Origin: Pithys albifrons albifrons
Taxonomy: Eukaryota; Chordata; Aves; Passeriformes; Thamnophilidae
Length of the DNA: 64,000 nt
Direction: 5' to 3'
Assembly: GCF_047495875.1 (NCBI RefSeq)
Contig: NC_092459.1
Location: forward strand, 8,312,965-8,376,964
Shown piece after piece: positions 1 to 13,492 of this stretch; the first letter of the stretch is position 1, and each line of letters starts with the position of its first letter. The notes below the pieces were generated by a model. The model did not search any database. It saw only the letters and a list, made by a program, of their open reading frames with translations, and was not told the DNA's origin. Position numbers and translations under genes: made by a program.

Positions 1-631
1 TTCCTTTAAAATATATCCTTTTCTTTTAACAGGCTAACTCCAGTTGTGTGATGTTTCAACCTGTAAAAAAGTTCCTTTATTCCTTCCTTGGTGTATTTGC
101 ATTTGAGCGAAGCAGCAACTGATTCAATGCATAAGTGCATTGTCCCACTTTACACAGGAAGAATCTTGCAGCAAAGTAAAACCACACAGAAATTAGTCTG
201 GTGGAAGTGATGATTCTCTTAACATCAGAGTGGCATATATTTTCTTGGCATAGATCACAACATCTTCGAAATATGGAGTATCTGAGTATGGAATACATGT
301 TTGATCAATTGATGTAAATGTATGCCTATTTCTAGTAAATACCCCAGGAAATGAAATAAAATTCAGTAACAGAACTTTCTCTCAGTAACTGCATTTTCTC
401 TTATAATTTCAAAGAAACTGTCTGCTGATTGTAATTTATAAATTCATTTGAAGGAGCTCTGATAATGAGGGTCAAAAACTTATATTCCACTACAAATAAC
501 AATTCCTTTCAAACAATTAAACTAACTGTGTAGCCACCATTGGTTACATTTGTAATCAGTAGTGAAAGATGTGTGCTTCCATAGGGCAAGTCATATCCTT
601 GGATGGGCTGATTGGCTGTTTGGTGGTGACT
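1..631. other. AT-rich non-coding sequence
   Basis: No gene, splice-flanked exon or repeat family was recognised here. The only open frame is about 73 codons on the minus strand, has no protein character and is expected by chance in AT-rich DNA. Confidence 0.6.
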
Positions 632-1290
632 ATAATTATAGAATTGCAGAATAGTTTTGGTGGAAATGGACTTTTAAAGATTACTTATTCTACTTCTTTG
701 ACATAGGCAGAGACACCTTTCACAAGATCAGTTGCTCAAAGTCTCATCCAAACTTACCTTGAACATCTCCAATCAGTCACAGAATCACTAAGGTTGGAAA
801 AGATCTTTCAGGTCAACCAATCATCAAACTTATTCACCATTAAACCATGTTCTCAAGTGCCATGTTCACACATTTTTAACACTTCCAAGGGTGGTGACTC
901 CACCTCTTACCTGGGAAGTCTGTTCCAACGCTATACAACCCTTTCCGTGAAAAAAAATAATCGTATCTGATCTAAACTTCCCCTAGTACAAGTTGATGTC
1001 ATTTCAATTCCATTCCTGCCTTTTCCAATAACGTGGCATTTGCAACTTCTGTGGGCAACCTATCCCACTGTCTCACCATCCTCATTTAAAAAAATTTCTT
1101 CCTTATGCCCAGTCTAAATCTACTATCTTTTATTTTAAAACCATTGCCTGTCACTACAACCCTTGTTAACAAGTCTGTCTTTCTTACGAGCCCTCTTTAA
1201 ATATTGAAAAGCCAAAATTATGGAGTCTCTTAGAACCTCCTCTTCTCCAGGCTGAACAACCCCAAATGTCTCAGCCTGGTCTTTCTCCAC
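632..1290 (-). mobile_element. Old CR1 LINE 3' fragment, interrupted
   Basis: The plus strand reads as the reverse complement of an avian CR1 3' end. It opens with a degraded terminal repeat (TATAGAATTGCAGAATAG) and continues with the 'gttgctcaaagtctcatcca' region. After an interruption it resumes with 'tctgtgggcaacctatccca', 'atttcttccttatgcccag' and 'ctcttctccaggctgaacaa'. The two halves (632-773 and 1030-1290) join in the correct consensus order once 774-1023 is removed, so this is one element split by a later insertion. It is 5'-truncated, as CR1 copies normally are, and too mutated to encode protein. The family call rests on remembered CR1 consensus; the exact subfamily is not determined. 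Confidence 0.8.
774..1023 (-). mobile_element. CR1 LINE fragment nested in another CR1
   Basis: A second minus-strand CR1 of about 250 bp starts with a CR1-type end (CACAGAATCACTAAGGTTGG). It continues through 'tggtgactccacctcttacc' and 'ccctttccgtgaaaaa', which belong to a CR1 subfamily different from the surrounding one. The hexamer TCCAAT stands on both sides (768-773 and 1024-1029), and removing insert plus one copy restores the host CR1 order. That fits a target-site duplication, although CR1 often makes very short or no duplications. Confidence 0.75.
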
Positions 1291-4200
1291 TGATTATGAA
1301 CAATTAGCTATTAAATTAAGAGGTTTAGTCAGACGCTGAATTCTATATCAAATGATGGACAACAAGGTACACTTAAACTGGTTCCTTCACAGCTCTTGGA
1401 ATGACCTGGTTCTACTGTGCCTCAATGCATTTTCTAGCATCTCTAACACAGACTGCTTCAAATGCTCTGAAGTTTATAGATACCAAGACAAGGAGGGGAA
1501 TATTCATAACGTCACATACACATGACAAATATCCCTGCTAGTGTGTTGTCAAAGCTACCTTACACAGGCTACCATGGGAGCTTCATATGACTTATGATTC
1601 CATATTTTCTTTGGAAAAACCTGTTCTCAGGATGGGAGGAACATCAAGAAGGGAATGTCATCTCCCTGACTTCAAGAAGGAATGAAAATGAAATCTGGGG
1701 AGAGACAAATGATTTCCCTTTGACCAAAAATACATATGATAAAAATAAAGGGAATGGTAAATGAAAGATACCACTAGAAAGGACAGAAGCATCAGAGAGT
1801 ACATGAATATTCACTTCCTCCTGTGTGCTCTGCTTCCTAAGTGCAATCATGATGCTTGCATTACTGGACAGTAGAAGATGTGTTACTGAACTGGAATCAA
1901 AACCACACCTTTGTTTGTAAATTGCTGCCCCAAAGTCTATTCTACTGCTTAAAGTCAACTGACACAGTCTGATAATGTGCACAATGTTAGACTCTTTCAC
2001 TCTCCAAGACATGATGACTCCATCCAAACTATCCTTCCGTTGTGGCCCTCGACCTGAGGTAACAGCTGCACCATGCTGAGAGTTGTATGACAGAGGCAGT
2101 ACTGGTTGGTCTAAGTGAAAAGGTCACCAGCAACCAGTCTAACATTCTGCACAGTCCTGACAGTCAACTTCCAGGTCTTAGTAATGTTCCCTGGCATTGT
2201 TCAACATCCTATTATAAGTAAGGCCAGCACATTATGAGTTAATAAGGACCTGCAATTAAGACTGCAACTCTATATTTCCAAAAGCATCTGTACAAATTCA
2301 GAGCACAGTGTTTTGGAGGCCTGGAAGAAAAGGAATTTGCTTGTTTTTCCATTACCTGTCTTCCCGAGGAGCAGAATGAACAACCCTCCATTGTAAACCG
2401 CAGGGCCAGGCTTACTGCAATTAAGGGGATGCCTATCTCAAACTACCAAAGTGTTTCTAATTTTGCTGTACTTTTTGTTCTTCTGTGAGTGGGGAAAACA
2501 GTCCTCCACATCAGATGCTTGCTCTAATATTAAACATGTAACAGCCCATCATATAGTCAGGTGCTATTGTCAAGTTTTCTGTAAGAACTAAAACAGAGAC
2601 ACTGTGAGATATCATCCCTCTAAATAAACATGGATTCATATAAATGCCTCTTGTTTGGAAAGTCACTGTTAATATGGACAATTTTTTATGTCTAGAAAGA
2701 CTTGAGGGAACTAAAGTTTCTTGTTTGTTTGTTTCTTTTAAGCAACATTATTTAACTTCTCTGTCTTTTTTGGTTGAAACCAAGATACTACCATGTTCCT
2801 TGTAAAAGATGCATTAAATAATTTAGCTCCAGTTTATGTGTACTTTAAAATCCCTCTGTATTCCTAGGCTACAAGTTCTATCTAAGCACAGGAAATAAAA
2901 TATTGTTTCGTTTCTGCTGTTGTTCAGTCATAACAAAGGGCTCTAAAAAGCAAGTGACATGACAATGAAAAATATTGATGATACAGATCCTGTGGTTGTT
3001 CTAAAAAGTTTTCTTCTGTTTAACTTTCTCATCGCTTTGCACAGAAAATCATAACATATCTGAGCTTGTAAAACTCCCAGAACTTGAGACAGCTAGTGTT
3101 ATTGATTTGATGATGTGTGAGACTCAAAACCTGACATTTTTCTAGGAGAGCAAGATGGATAATTTAAGGTTTTTTGTTCTCAATTTCTACCTTCTTATAA
3201 ACACAAAAATGATTTGTTTAAACAGCATTGTTACAAAATACACTGCAAAATCTTTCAAAGTGTATTTTTTTTGGATGGGCCACATGGGGCAATTGAGTCT
3301 GTCAGAAATACCTCTTTAATATGGAATTTAAAGCACCAAGAACTACAACGATGACATGTCCCAAATAGTGGTGGAACTGATGGGAAAGGCACAGGTAGGC
3401 ACAGCTACATAAAGTTCAACCACATTAATTCATGCAGGAAAATGTGCTCACCTGTCCCTTCCTCACCTGGAACACTGGAGATATAAGTTTACAAGTTTCT
3501 AAATTAGTGCCTACCTATTATTAGTGTAATGAAAATGTAGGAGAATCCAGTAATTGGTACTACTGAAGAAACAGGGCCTCCAAAATAATAAAGATAGCAA
3601 ATGAAGTTCATAATTCCAAGAAACTCTTCTTTTAATCTTGTTCCTAGAAAGTGTAGCAAGAATTTTTTTTTAATATCTACAAGTCTGGGCTAAAGCACTC
3701 TTAAGAATATGTGTATGATACTTCCAGATTGTTTCTTCTGTTTGGAACTTCAGAAGAGTCACTTCTATGTAAGAAGATATAAGTCTCAGAGAAATCTGGT
3801 TCCCTTAGTGCACCAGAACACCAGGACTTTCCAAAGGAAAGAAATGCAAATTACACTGAATTTTATTTTTCTAGGATTCATAATTATGAGATTTATTTTT
3901 CAATTATGTTTAGAATCATATTTATATATTTCATACATAAACCATTAAAATAGATCTTAGGTAAACTATATTTGTTGAATTTGCAGGGAAAAAAATGTAT
4001 TTCCTTCTAAATTCCTTACATGGTTTTTGTCTTTTGATGAAATGTTTCCAGCTGTTTTCTTCCCTCTTCACTCAAGAAAAATAACTTTCTCTCATTTACA
4101 GATTTATTTTTTCTACTGTCAGGACTTTGGCTGTGAAAAGAAGCATATGAAGACAAATAGTGAGAATGCAGAAAAAGAAGAAACTCTTAAAAACTGAAGG

Positions 4201-6477
4201 TGAATACTGACTCAAAGTTGCAAAAGTAATTGAGAAAGTGCTAACTACTCTGCTCCAAAATGTGACTTACAATGCCACAGTTCATACAAGCCAGAACACT
4301 GAGGTAGCATTAGGGACTCTAAAAGGTGTCTCCTCACAGCTATGACCACAAGAAATATCTCCATAATTGATGAGCTGGACCTTTCCTGCTTTGCCACAGT
4401 GAGTCTTGAGATTCTCCATGAACTAGAAGGAGAAATGACTCCAACTCCTCTTACTGACTCCCCAGAATTGTTCTCCTCATCTTTTTTCATAACTCAGAGG
4501 CAGAAGACAAATGGAATGCATTTTGATCCTTCTGAGTTTGATGTCTGAATGAAACTGGTTGGGCTGGCTAGTCTGGCTGCAGTATGATGACATGCAGCCT
4601 TAAATGTCATTTCCACTGGTGCTATCTCCACCACAGACATTGCCTCCAAATGGAGAGCCCAGCTGAAAATAGTAATAGCATTAACTTCAGTAACACTAAA
4701 TGTAGCTATTATTCTTGTTGCTTGGAGCTTCTGTCTCATGTTTTTCTAAGACAGCGTAGTCAGAGTGATTTATTGAAAAATAAGATTGTTTCTTTTCCAG
4801 TCTCTAAGGAAATGGCATTCTTTCCTTCTATAGGGATAAGAAGAAAGGTGCCTGTGATCTGCATGTTTGCAACCTCATTAAAGGTGTTATCCAAAACTGA
4901 GTGTAGTAAAATTTCCAGCTGGCAGAGCTAGACCTGTCACCTTCCTGAGGTCAGAGATAGCACAAGAGACTCAGATTAATGTTATAAATCTTCAAGGGAC
5001 AACTGACCAGATCCAGAGCTGGATTAGTCTTTGATTTTGATTTTTTAAATACTTTTCAGCTACACAATAACTTAAATGGCAGTCTATGAATATATGGTGG
5101 TTAACATCAGAAGTTTGGGACAAACACCAGAATGAGACATTTAAAGCAAGTCTCAAAGTCTCCCTCTTATAGTCTTCTCATCAAGTATGCTATAAACATG
5201 AGAAAATCCTTTATTTCTATACTCCACATCATCCCCACTTCCCAATCTCTGACTTCAAGCAGAGATTTATTGTTACGAAAAGGGAAGTATCAATGGCTTC
5301 ATGAACTCCAGTGAGGACCTTGAACTCCAGTTTGGGATGGGTGACTTGCAAACACTGCAACAATGAATGACAAATTAATACTGTAAGACAAATAGACAGA
5401 CTTTTACTGCAAAAGAACTGGAAAACACCATTATGTAATGCAGAAAGTCGAAATAAGTATCACACTCAAGTTGACTGGAAGATATTTAAGTGTACAACAT
5501 ATTCATACCATCAAAGGGTAAAATTTACATTACATCAGTAAGGAAATGTTGCTATGTCTATCCTGAAAAAGAAAAATTAGCATGACAGCTCTCCTGATAG
5601 CTGACAAATAAGGATCTGAACAGGAACGGTCAGCCCAATAACCATGAGCTACTGAAGCTAAGAGGTAAGCTGAATCTCTCATTTCTACAGTTACAAGAAG
5701 TGTACTTTCTTGTCAGACACAGAGACAACTCTTCAAAGCTCACTTATCTCATTAAGATGAGGCAACATATGAGAACAAAAGAGAAGGTGAGATGCCAACA
5801 GTGTTATGCATTCCATTTCCCTAAAATACTTAATAGTAAAGCTCATTCATTCAGTTTGACTATGCATACTTTTATCACAGGTGAAGAGTCTTGCCTTGCT
5901 TCAAGAACACAAGTTGTCTTAGTGTGGTATGTTGTGAAGGTGGTGCAGAGTTCACTTTTCCCACTATTCATTGCTTAGTGTTACATCAAGTTTATTCTCT
6001 CTCCTCCTCTCCAATCTCTTTTACAATTCTGTGAAAAAACTGAATTCAGCTCAATTTCTGTGATAGGTGATAAATTAACACTTCCCCTCCACCCCACCCT
6101 CCAGAGAGAGAGAGGAATGTGTTTATGTGTTTATCTTCATTTTTCTTCTTCTTTTTATTTTTTTAATAAAATCTTGGTTTAGACTGTTTTGACCAAATCA
6201 TTTTCCTAAATATCCGACTGCTTAGTTTTCTTATTTAGCCTTCACTTTGGATGTATACTGTGTTTTTGATGGGTTTAAATGTTGTTTGGCTACATAAATA
6301 AGTGTCTGGTGAGTCTGTGTACAATCATGTCACGTGAAGAGGAAAGTATATATCTTAGAAACAGAATTCTTTTATGGATGGAGAAATTCACGGGAGATTA
6401 GACGCAAACTTGTTTTAAATAATATGAGAACTGACTTTACTTTCAACTTTCTTGTGTTTCTCATTTTTCAATTTGTA
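1291..6477. other. Non-coding sequence with minor simple repeats
   Basis: No gene recognised. Open frames reach 127 codons (minus strand, 1644-2027) but show no domain, no codon character and no splice context. Small simple repeats are a (GTTT)n run near 2720-2735 and an (AG)n run at 6104-6114. Some short frames around 4245-4931 overlap on both strands, as chance frames do. Confidence 0.55.
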
Positions 6478-6605
6478 TGGTTTTGTTTTGTTTTCAGGGG
6501 GCTTTAGGGGGGGAGGGGACCTTTTTTTGGTTGTGGTTTTTGATTTGGGAGTTGGGTTTGGTTTTGTTTGTTTGTTGGTTGTTTTTTGGTTTTTTCCCTC
6601 CCCTG
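6478..6605. repeat. T/G-rich low-complexity block with G-runs
   Basis: The plus strand is almost purely T and G. It contains GGGGG (6497-6501), GGGGGGG (6507-6513) and GGGG (6515-6518), enough guanine tracts for an intramolecular G-quadruplex if the seven-G run splits. Open frames across it on both strands are low-complexity artefacts. Confidence 0.75.
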
Positions 6606-6886
6606 AATTTTCTGGTTCTGGCTTCAAAACAGGAATAGCAGATTAGCAAGAGATATGGCTGTTTACAAGTTTTCCAATCTCAACAGAAGCCAAACTAGTT
6701 TTCCATTTTGCATATTCTCAACAATGTTCAAATGTAAATTTCAGTTTGATTAAGCATGTGCTCTTCCTTCACCCTCAGGTTGAATTTTGCATCTTCGTTT
6801 CAGAAATTATTTAATCTCTGATTGGAGTCTTTATGTTCAATTAAAGGTCATTTATGTGAATAAGGCAATAAAGATTAATTTTTTTG

Positions 6887-6939
6887 TGATCAGAGATGAT
6901 CATTACAGGGTGAGATGTTAATCCACCACCAGAGGGCAT
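6887..6939 (+). promoter_or_regulatory. CTCF-like motif with paired TGATCA sites
   Basis: CCACCAGAGGGC at 6926-6937 fits the CTCF core pattern CCASYAGRKGGC at every position. Two copies of the palindrome TGATCA (6887-6892 and 6897-6902), separated by GAGA, lie 24 bp upstream. The surrounding 100 bp match no repeat I recognise. Binding is inferred from sequence only. Confidence 0.4.
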
Positions 6940-9900
6940 CCACATGGGAAGGAATATGATCTTAACGAAGTTGCGATAGAAGAATTAATAACTATAACTA
7001 AATGAGGTCAACAGATGTCAAACAAAGCACGTTCACTGCTTCCTGCCAAATTCTACATGTGTAGATAATTAAAAAAATGCCTCAGTACTAAAAAATCTTA
7101 AAACAAATTCTGAATCCCATACTCAGGTTTTACTTAGGGACTAATCTCTGGATTGTCAGAACCTGAAGTCCTTATATTTTTAACCACTACCACTTCAAGA
7201 AAGCTTCTCTTGATATTCTCCTGAGTGAGGACTGAGAGAATATTGACCAGCTACTATGTTGCTGAACTCACAGAGACATGTCTGCAGCTACAAGATAAAT
7301 GGACTTTTAATTTTTGTCCCTAGACCATGCATTATGAGGCTGATATGATGCTGACAGCATTTTTAAAAAAAAAAAAAAAAGTAGGAAAAACTAGAATGTG
7401 GGGAAATTATTTTCAACATATCACATCAGTGAAAATAATTACTTTTTACACTGAATATTTCATAAATTGTAGATTTAACAGACCAGAAAAGGAATGAAAG
7501 ATCAATGGGCTTGCACGCAGAATGTCAGTTTTCCAAAACTCTTTTTGAGAAAAGCATCAATTGCCTCAATATCATAAAATCTGAAGACATTTGAAGACTT
7601 CCGATTTTTAAAGAATTTCAGAAAGAAGCAGAATTTCAGGATTGCTTGATTTTCTACTTTTGGAAAAGTATCTCAGAAGGATGAGAAGATATCAAGAAAC
7701 TGTAGCTTAGTCAAGGACTGTGCTATATTTCTTGCTGGGTGCTGTCCACCACCATATCCTACTCCTCGGCACATTAATATTTTGAAACACTTGGCAAATG
7801 GTTTCATATTTGCATAACTGAATTCTAAACACAAAGAGTAAGAAAGAATTCATTAATTTTCCATTGATTTTGGGGACAGTCACTGTTGCTGTCAATATTC
7901 TCAGTAAAGGGCTGCTAATGTGGTTTGGACTATTTGCCCTTGTTTTATAGAATATAATCAGCAGAAGATGATCTGTTAAGCTAAAAGCAACACTCAAACA
8001 CACTGTATGTATATTGTTTATGACCTGCTTATATTCTCTTTATTTTACAAATGAGTTCTAATCTTTGAGCTATATGCAACTTCTGGGAGTCAGTGCTTTC
8101 AAATCTGAATTGTGCTGTACGGAATGGGAATTTAACTCCAAGGTAACAGTGTACCAGAGATGTTGGGGTTTTCAAGAGTGCCAAATAAGCCTTAGTTGTA
8201 AGATAAATAGTATGTAGCTTTGCAGAAGATTGGAAGCAAACATGCAGCCAGAAATAAAGGGTAAATAATTCTCTTCTGTTCTGTATGTGAAAAAATGTGT
8301 ATTACTGCAGAAACTCTTACTAGCAGCCAAGTCTGGTGATATGTCTTATAAGAATTAGTTTAACTGATGTGGAATAACTGTAACCTCAAGGCTTCAATAA
8401 TTGTTTAAAGATTTAAGTTTCTCAGTTGGTTTCATAAACCAGAATAGTCAGTGGCCAGGTTTGTGGCTGAGTTGTGAAAGTTAACAGAACACTGTCAGAA
8501 CTCCCTTTGAAATATTAAATTAAAGTCATGAGACTGGCAGTGAAGATTTTTAAGCAGGATGCAAAATTTTACTCATCACTGTCTAATTAATGAGGAAACC
8601 TGCAGGCTCTATAGGAAAACCACATTTTTTCCTGTCTCAGTATGTTGGTACAGACATTTTCCTGGTAAGATTAGAAATGGGAACAGAAGATAACTGTGAT
8701 AAACCTAGGAAAATAAATACACTTGAGAAAGAAATCTTGAAGCAAGCACAAGTTTTTACACAACAATGCATATACTTGAAGATACTGCACTTATGAACTA
8801 AGCACCTTGTCTGTATGCTTTTGTTTTATAACATTTAAATAGCTTTTAAAAAATGAAGTATGGCTTCATCTGTTTAGGAAGATCCATAAGGTTCTTTTCT
8901 CTCAAGTAGAAACTCTGAGATGTAATTTACCATGAACAACTCAGAAGTCCCTTGGACAGTCTCCTGTCTGAGTGAGAAAGCAGGTCCACTGTAATAAACA
9001 TCTTTCTGTACCCATAGACACAACCTGTAAATTAACTGAGCTGGTATCAGTTTACTGAATTTATTCCTAGACATTCTTTTCGATTGTAAAGGTTTAATAT
9101 TAAAGGCTAAACTGTCACAAGTGCAAATGGTGGAATTCACTACTGAGAGCAGAGGAATCTTTGTGGCAGCACAATACAACTACTTTTTTCCTTCACCCAA
9201 ATGGACCAAACTTTAGGATTCAGATTTCTAGAACTTCTCTTTTGACAGGCTTAGGGCTGAGTGTGACATGTCAATAGTCAGCAGAGGGAATACACATGGT
9301 TAGCTTCAGCAAAATATCTGTTTCAAACAGCTAAAGTGAGATGAGAAAAACCTCAGCCTTCCCTTACAGCACAGACTTTTGCTGTGTACTGTAAAAAAAA
9401 AATAGTTCCTCATTCAATTTTTTCCTGAAGCTTATAAAGATAGGATGTGAAATCTGGTTTTCAGTCCAAAGCAGTTTATATTAAAAAAGAATATATACTA
9501 AATGCTCTGTATTGAGATTCTATGAAGTTAGTTTGTACCTGAAACAAAATAAAACTATGGTGTTCACAGTCCATGCTAAGTTCTACAGGCCCTAAACCAG
9601 ATGCAGGGCCTTTCACAGTTAGATGTGCCACACATCAAGATGAGGAAAATATTTTAATTTTCAACAGACAGAGTTGATGACAAAGAGATAAACTACTGTA
9701 ACAGTTGTTTTTTAGGTCTGATGTTTTGAGGAGGCACAAGAACTACCAGATCTAACAACATTTAAAATTGTTTCACTACTGGGATATTTCATCTGAGATA
9801 ATGAAAAACTGATTTAAAAGAGACAAAAAGAATAAGGAAAAAATAAAAAAAAAGAAAAGAAAAAGGAAATTAAAATCCTTCTCCTCAACCTTTTTACACT

Positions 9901-11259
9901 TTCAGAACCAAACTGCAACCAAATATTTTTTAAGTACTGGAAAAGTAGACAGAGAGTTTTTATTATGAAAATAGTAATTGCCATCAAGGTCTGAAACTGT
10001 AACACCACAAAAAATGATGTTTCTGGCCAGCACCTGAAATGTAAGTGCCAGAAATCTCACATGAAATGCTGGTTTAGAAGACTGCCAGTTCAAACTGGAG
10101 ATTTGATAGGTTCAGATAATTTCCATAAACATTCAGATTTCTGGATGGTTGTCTGAACCAAACTTGCATTTTGAACCTTTCCAATCAACTGTCAGAATAG
10201 AAAATCACATTTATAGTCTATGGATAATGGCATTATCTGGGGAGTATAGTACTCACAGAAGAGTAATTAGCCAGCAACTTCTGAGAGTTATCTATGAGTA
10301 CATTTTTTTTTCTCCCCTTAATAATCTCAGTGTTTTGCAGAATGTCAGGATTTGGAAGACAGTTTTATATCTGAAATTTGTTTTTATGAAGCTGGATTTT
10401 AAAACAAATACCTTAGTGATCTGTAAAACACAATTCATTTAATTTTAAACATGCTGACAACAAGAACTTCTTGAGTTTTTTCCTTCATGTATATCACTTG
10501 TAGTCTGATATACATGAACACTTGATTTTAATTTCAGATTTACCACAACAGTACTTTCTTTTTCTTTTCGGATGATGGAAATCTCTGAGATGAAGAGCTC
10601 AGGCAAGTTTCTGATGTGTAAAATAACATAGGTTTTCTGGACACTCATAGCCTATATTAAGCTACCAACCTTCATTATATCACAAATTCAGATTTGTTTA
10701 AACAAGTTTCCACCTGCACAACAACTCATTTTACTGCCAGTGAAACACATTCTTCCCCAAGGAGCATGGTATTATAAATCACCAGAGTGCACATGCTGCT
10801 GCTGCCAGCATGAGAGGGGTCTGGCACGATGAATCTGAGGAGTAATGAGGGACATGGAATAGCCCACACACATTAGGAAAGGAGAAACCAGAACACAGCC
10901 TCAGAGTGCAGAAAGCAGTGTATCTAAATGTTTTAAAAAGCAGTGTATTGGATTCAGATATGTACTTTTTATCTATGAGCTGTCACCATAAGAGAGCAAC
11001 TAGTCCCTAAACAAATACAGAGAGCCTAACATGCATGTGTTCATACACCTGTGCATTATGAAACAAGAGTAAATTATAACATCAGATTGCTCTATCTGCA
11101 TTTCATCATAACAACAAGATAAAATCTTCAAATGATAGGACAGAAACTCTACTGAATTGAGTAGACTGAGAGCCCATCCTGTCTGAGCTGCACATTTTCA
11201 CCATTTACAAAGTTTACTTTTTTTTCTCAGTAAGTTCTCAGAAGCTAATTTCAAGTACT

Positions 11260-11294
11260 AAAAAAAAAAAGAAAAAAAAAAACAAAACCCCAAG
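11260..11294. repeat. A-rich tract ending in AAAACCCC
   Basis: Two runs of about ten A separated by G, then ACAAAACCCCAAG. It belongs to a recurring class of A/C tracts in this window (see also 38201, 43346, 58767 and 59837). Confidence 0.8.
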
Positions 11295-12892
11295 AATAAC
11301 CCTCACCCACTCTCCCAGCTGCAGTTCCCATCGGTAACAGTAAATTGCTTTCTGTTGCAAGGAGCTGTAATGCCTGTAGTCTCCATTTACCCCAGCCTCC
11401 TTCCCTGTTCTAAAGGAAACCGGTGGTCTTACAACATCCTGGGGGTGGTCTGCAGACCTCCTCTTAGCTGCAGTCGCTCTGGTTCCTGTCTGTGCTCCAA
11501 CCAATTCATACCCAGCTCAATGCCACCCACTGTGTGCAGTTGCATGTGAATATCAGAACGTTCTGAAAGATGCCAGCTCTATCTTCCTTTGATGTGCCAC
11601 ATTAGGTCCTAATGGGCCAAATTCTTCCCTTACACACATGCAGCTCCTGCTGACTTCAGCTGAAGCTGCGGATTCACAGCACACAGCATTATGCTAAGTT
11701 GAGACTAACCACATTTTCTGAAGCATCTCACCATAGAGGTCACTCCAGTACAAGGACTCATGTTCTTCAGCACTTCAGCTATACCAGTTGCTGGAATCTC
11801 TGTCCCTAGAAGAGGTCCACATATGTGTGTAAGCATATCTTTGTGGGTACACTATTGCAAAAGACTAATTGTGTCAAATAGTTCTCACTGCCTGAGGATT
11901 TTTCTGAACTGTGCCTAAACATTATACATGTAGGCACAACTCATCTCTAAATAAACTAGCCCAGCCACTACTAGAAATGTAGCTAGAAAAGTAGAGAGAG
12001 ATTCCCTATAGATGAAAAATCCACCAGAAGGCTGGGTAAAGATTCATGGAATTTACCCATACCATGTTCTATACTGGGATAATTGCACTTCTAGCAGTAC
12101 CTAACAAGCTAGTTTAAAAATAAGTCAGCTTCAAGAAGTGGCATGAGTTGCAGTCCTAGTACAGAATTCAACAGAGCCATCCCCCAAAGAGTGTTTATTA
12201 AGCTTATGCAGTTATTTGTAGGATTGAATCTTAATTATGCCATAGCTGTTCCACTCCTCCATGCACCATATGTGTAGATGACAAAACCAGGTTAGCAGAA
12301 CATGACATTCACATGCCTGTGGATTTTTTGTTCATTTTTTAATAACTGACATATTTTTTATGGTAGGATTACAGTGATGAGCTGGGTGCAGCTCTGAAAG
12401 CAATCAGAAGCAGTTATTTACATTTGCTTCAGAATAAAGCACCATATGTTGAACTCAAGGCAGTTCATAAAGTACACAGGATAGCATAAATATTTCAGAA
12501 TAATCATTTCTATAACTTCTGAAGTTTTTTGAAAAATACGTAAGTATGCAGCTGTCAATACTGACCTGAAAGTTTCTCATGTTTTGTGCATACATTCTGT
12601 ATTTTTTGCCCAGTATATTGACACAGGTTTATCTCAACAGCAAAGACTATATTGAACTTTATATAGCAGACACTCATAGAATTTGTACCCACATCACTCA
12701 TTCTGTAACAGCCTGAAATTAATTTGTTGCAGAAGGATAACAGATTATTCATCCATGAATGGTAGATTTAATACAGGCTGAAAAATCTGGTGGAAAAATT
12801 GGGATTGGGCTATTCTCATCTACTTCAGACAGTGGTGTCTTGATAAGATTAAACAAAGTGAGACAAACTAATACAATATAAAGCAAGTCAAG

Positions 12893-13487
12893 TGTCCTAG
12901 TTCAGCAGGAGGGACCAGCTAACCCTGTGTGGGAGTGATCAAAGCTGTGTATTCTACCCCCTCTATTCATTCCCCAAGGTCAATGGGCCATTAGCAGCAG
13001 CTGCCCAGGGAGCCATTATCACTTCACACCCAGCCTGAGGGGGCGGAGCTGCTAATGGGCCATCAACAGCTCAACACCCCCTGGCTCCCAGAGAGGGAGG
13101 GACTGAGAGCTCCCTGAGGGTACATAAGTGGTGGGTAAGAAGACCTCAGGAACCTCTCGTCGGATCCAGAGCAGCAGCAGGACCTTGACAGGAGGAGATC
13201 ACCGCTCTCGCCCAGACCACAGCCCTCGCCTGCACCAACAGGTTTTTCTTTTCCTTTTGCTCTGGACTTGGGGGAACCACTTGGGTCTCAGCACAAGGGC
13301 AAACAAACCCCCTTGGGTTTGTGCCCCAGGACACTGGGTTATACTGCTGGGGTTTTGTGAGTTGAAAGCAATCTACCTTGTGTGTCAGTGTTGTTATTGT
13401 AATATTATTATTAAATTTTAGGTCTGACTTATAATCTCTCTCGTGGTAAGTTCATTTCCCCTGCTGGTTCACCTTTAAACCAGCACA
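12893..13487 (+). mobile_element. Solo LTR of an ERVL-like endogenous retrovirus
   Basis: A 595-bp segment starts TGTCCTAGTTCAGC and ends AACCAGCACA. The perfect 5-bp duplication TCAAG flanks it at 12888-12892 and 13488-13492. TG...CA ends plus a 5-bp duplication are the signature of an ERVL-class LTR. No internal retroviral region is attached, so this is a recombined solo LTR. Its base composition and CpG content are higher than the neighbourhood. A weak TATA-like TACATAAG lies at 13121 and an ATTAAA poly(A) signal at 13410-13415, which orients it on the plus strand. The 97-codon frame inside it (13128-13421) is not a known protein. Confidence 0.9.
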
Positions 13488-13492
13488 TCAAG

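Larger units (their letters stand above)
6606..12887. other. Non-coding, mostly single-copy sequence
   Basis: No gene or transposon family recognised. It holds a 16-A run at 7365-7380, an A-rich tract at 11260-11294, a CTCF-like site near 6926 and an imperfect hairpin at 10020-10054 (TTTCTGGC and GCCAGAAA arms). A somewhat GC-richer patch at about 11320-11560 has an 88-codon minus-strand frame without recognisable product. Confidence 0.5.
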
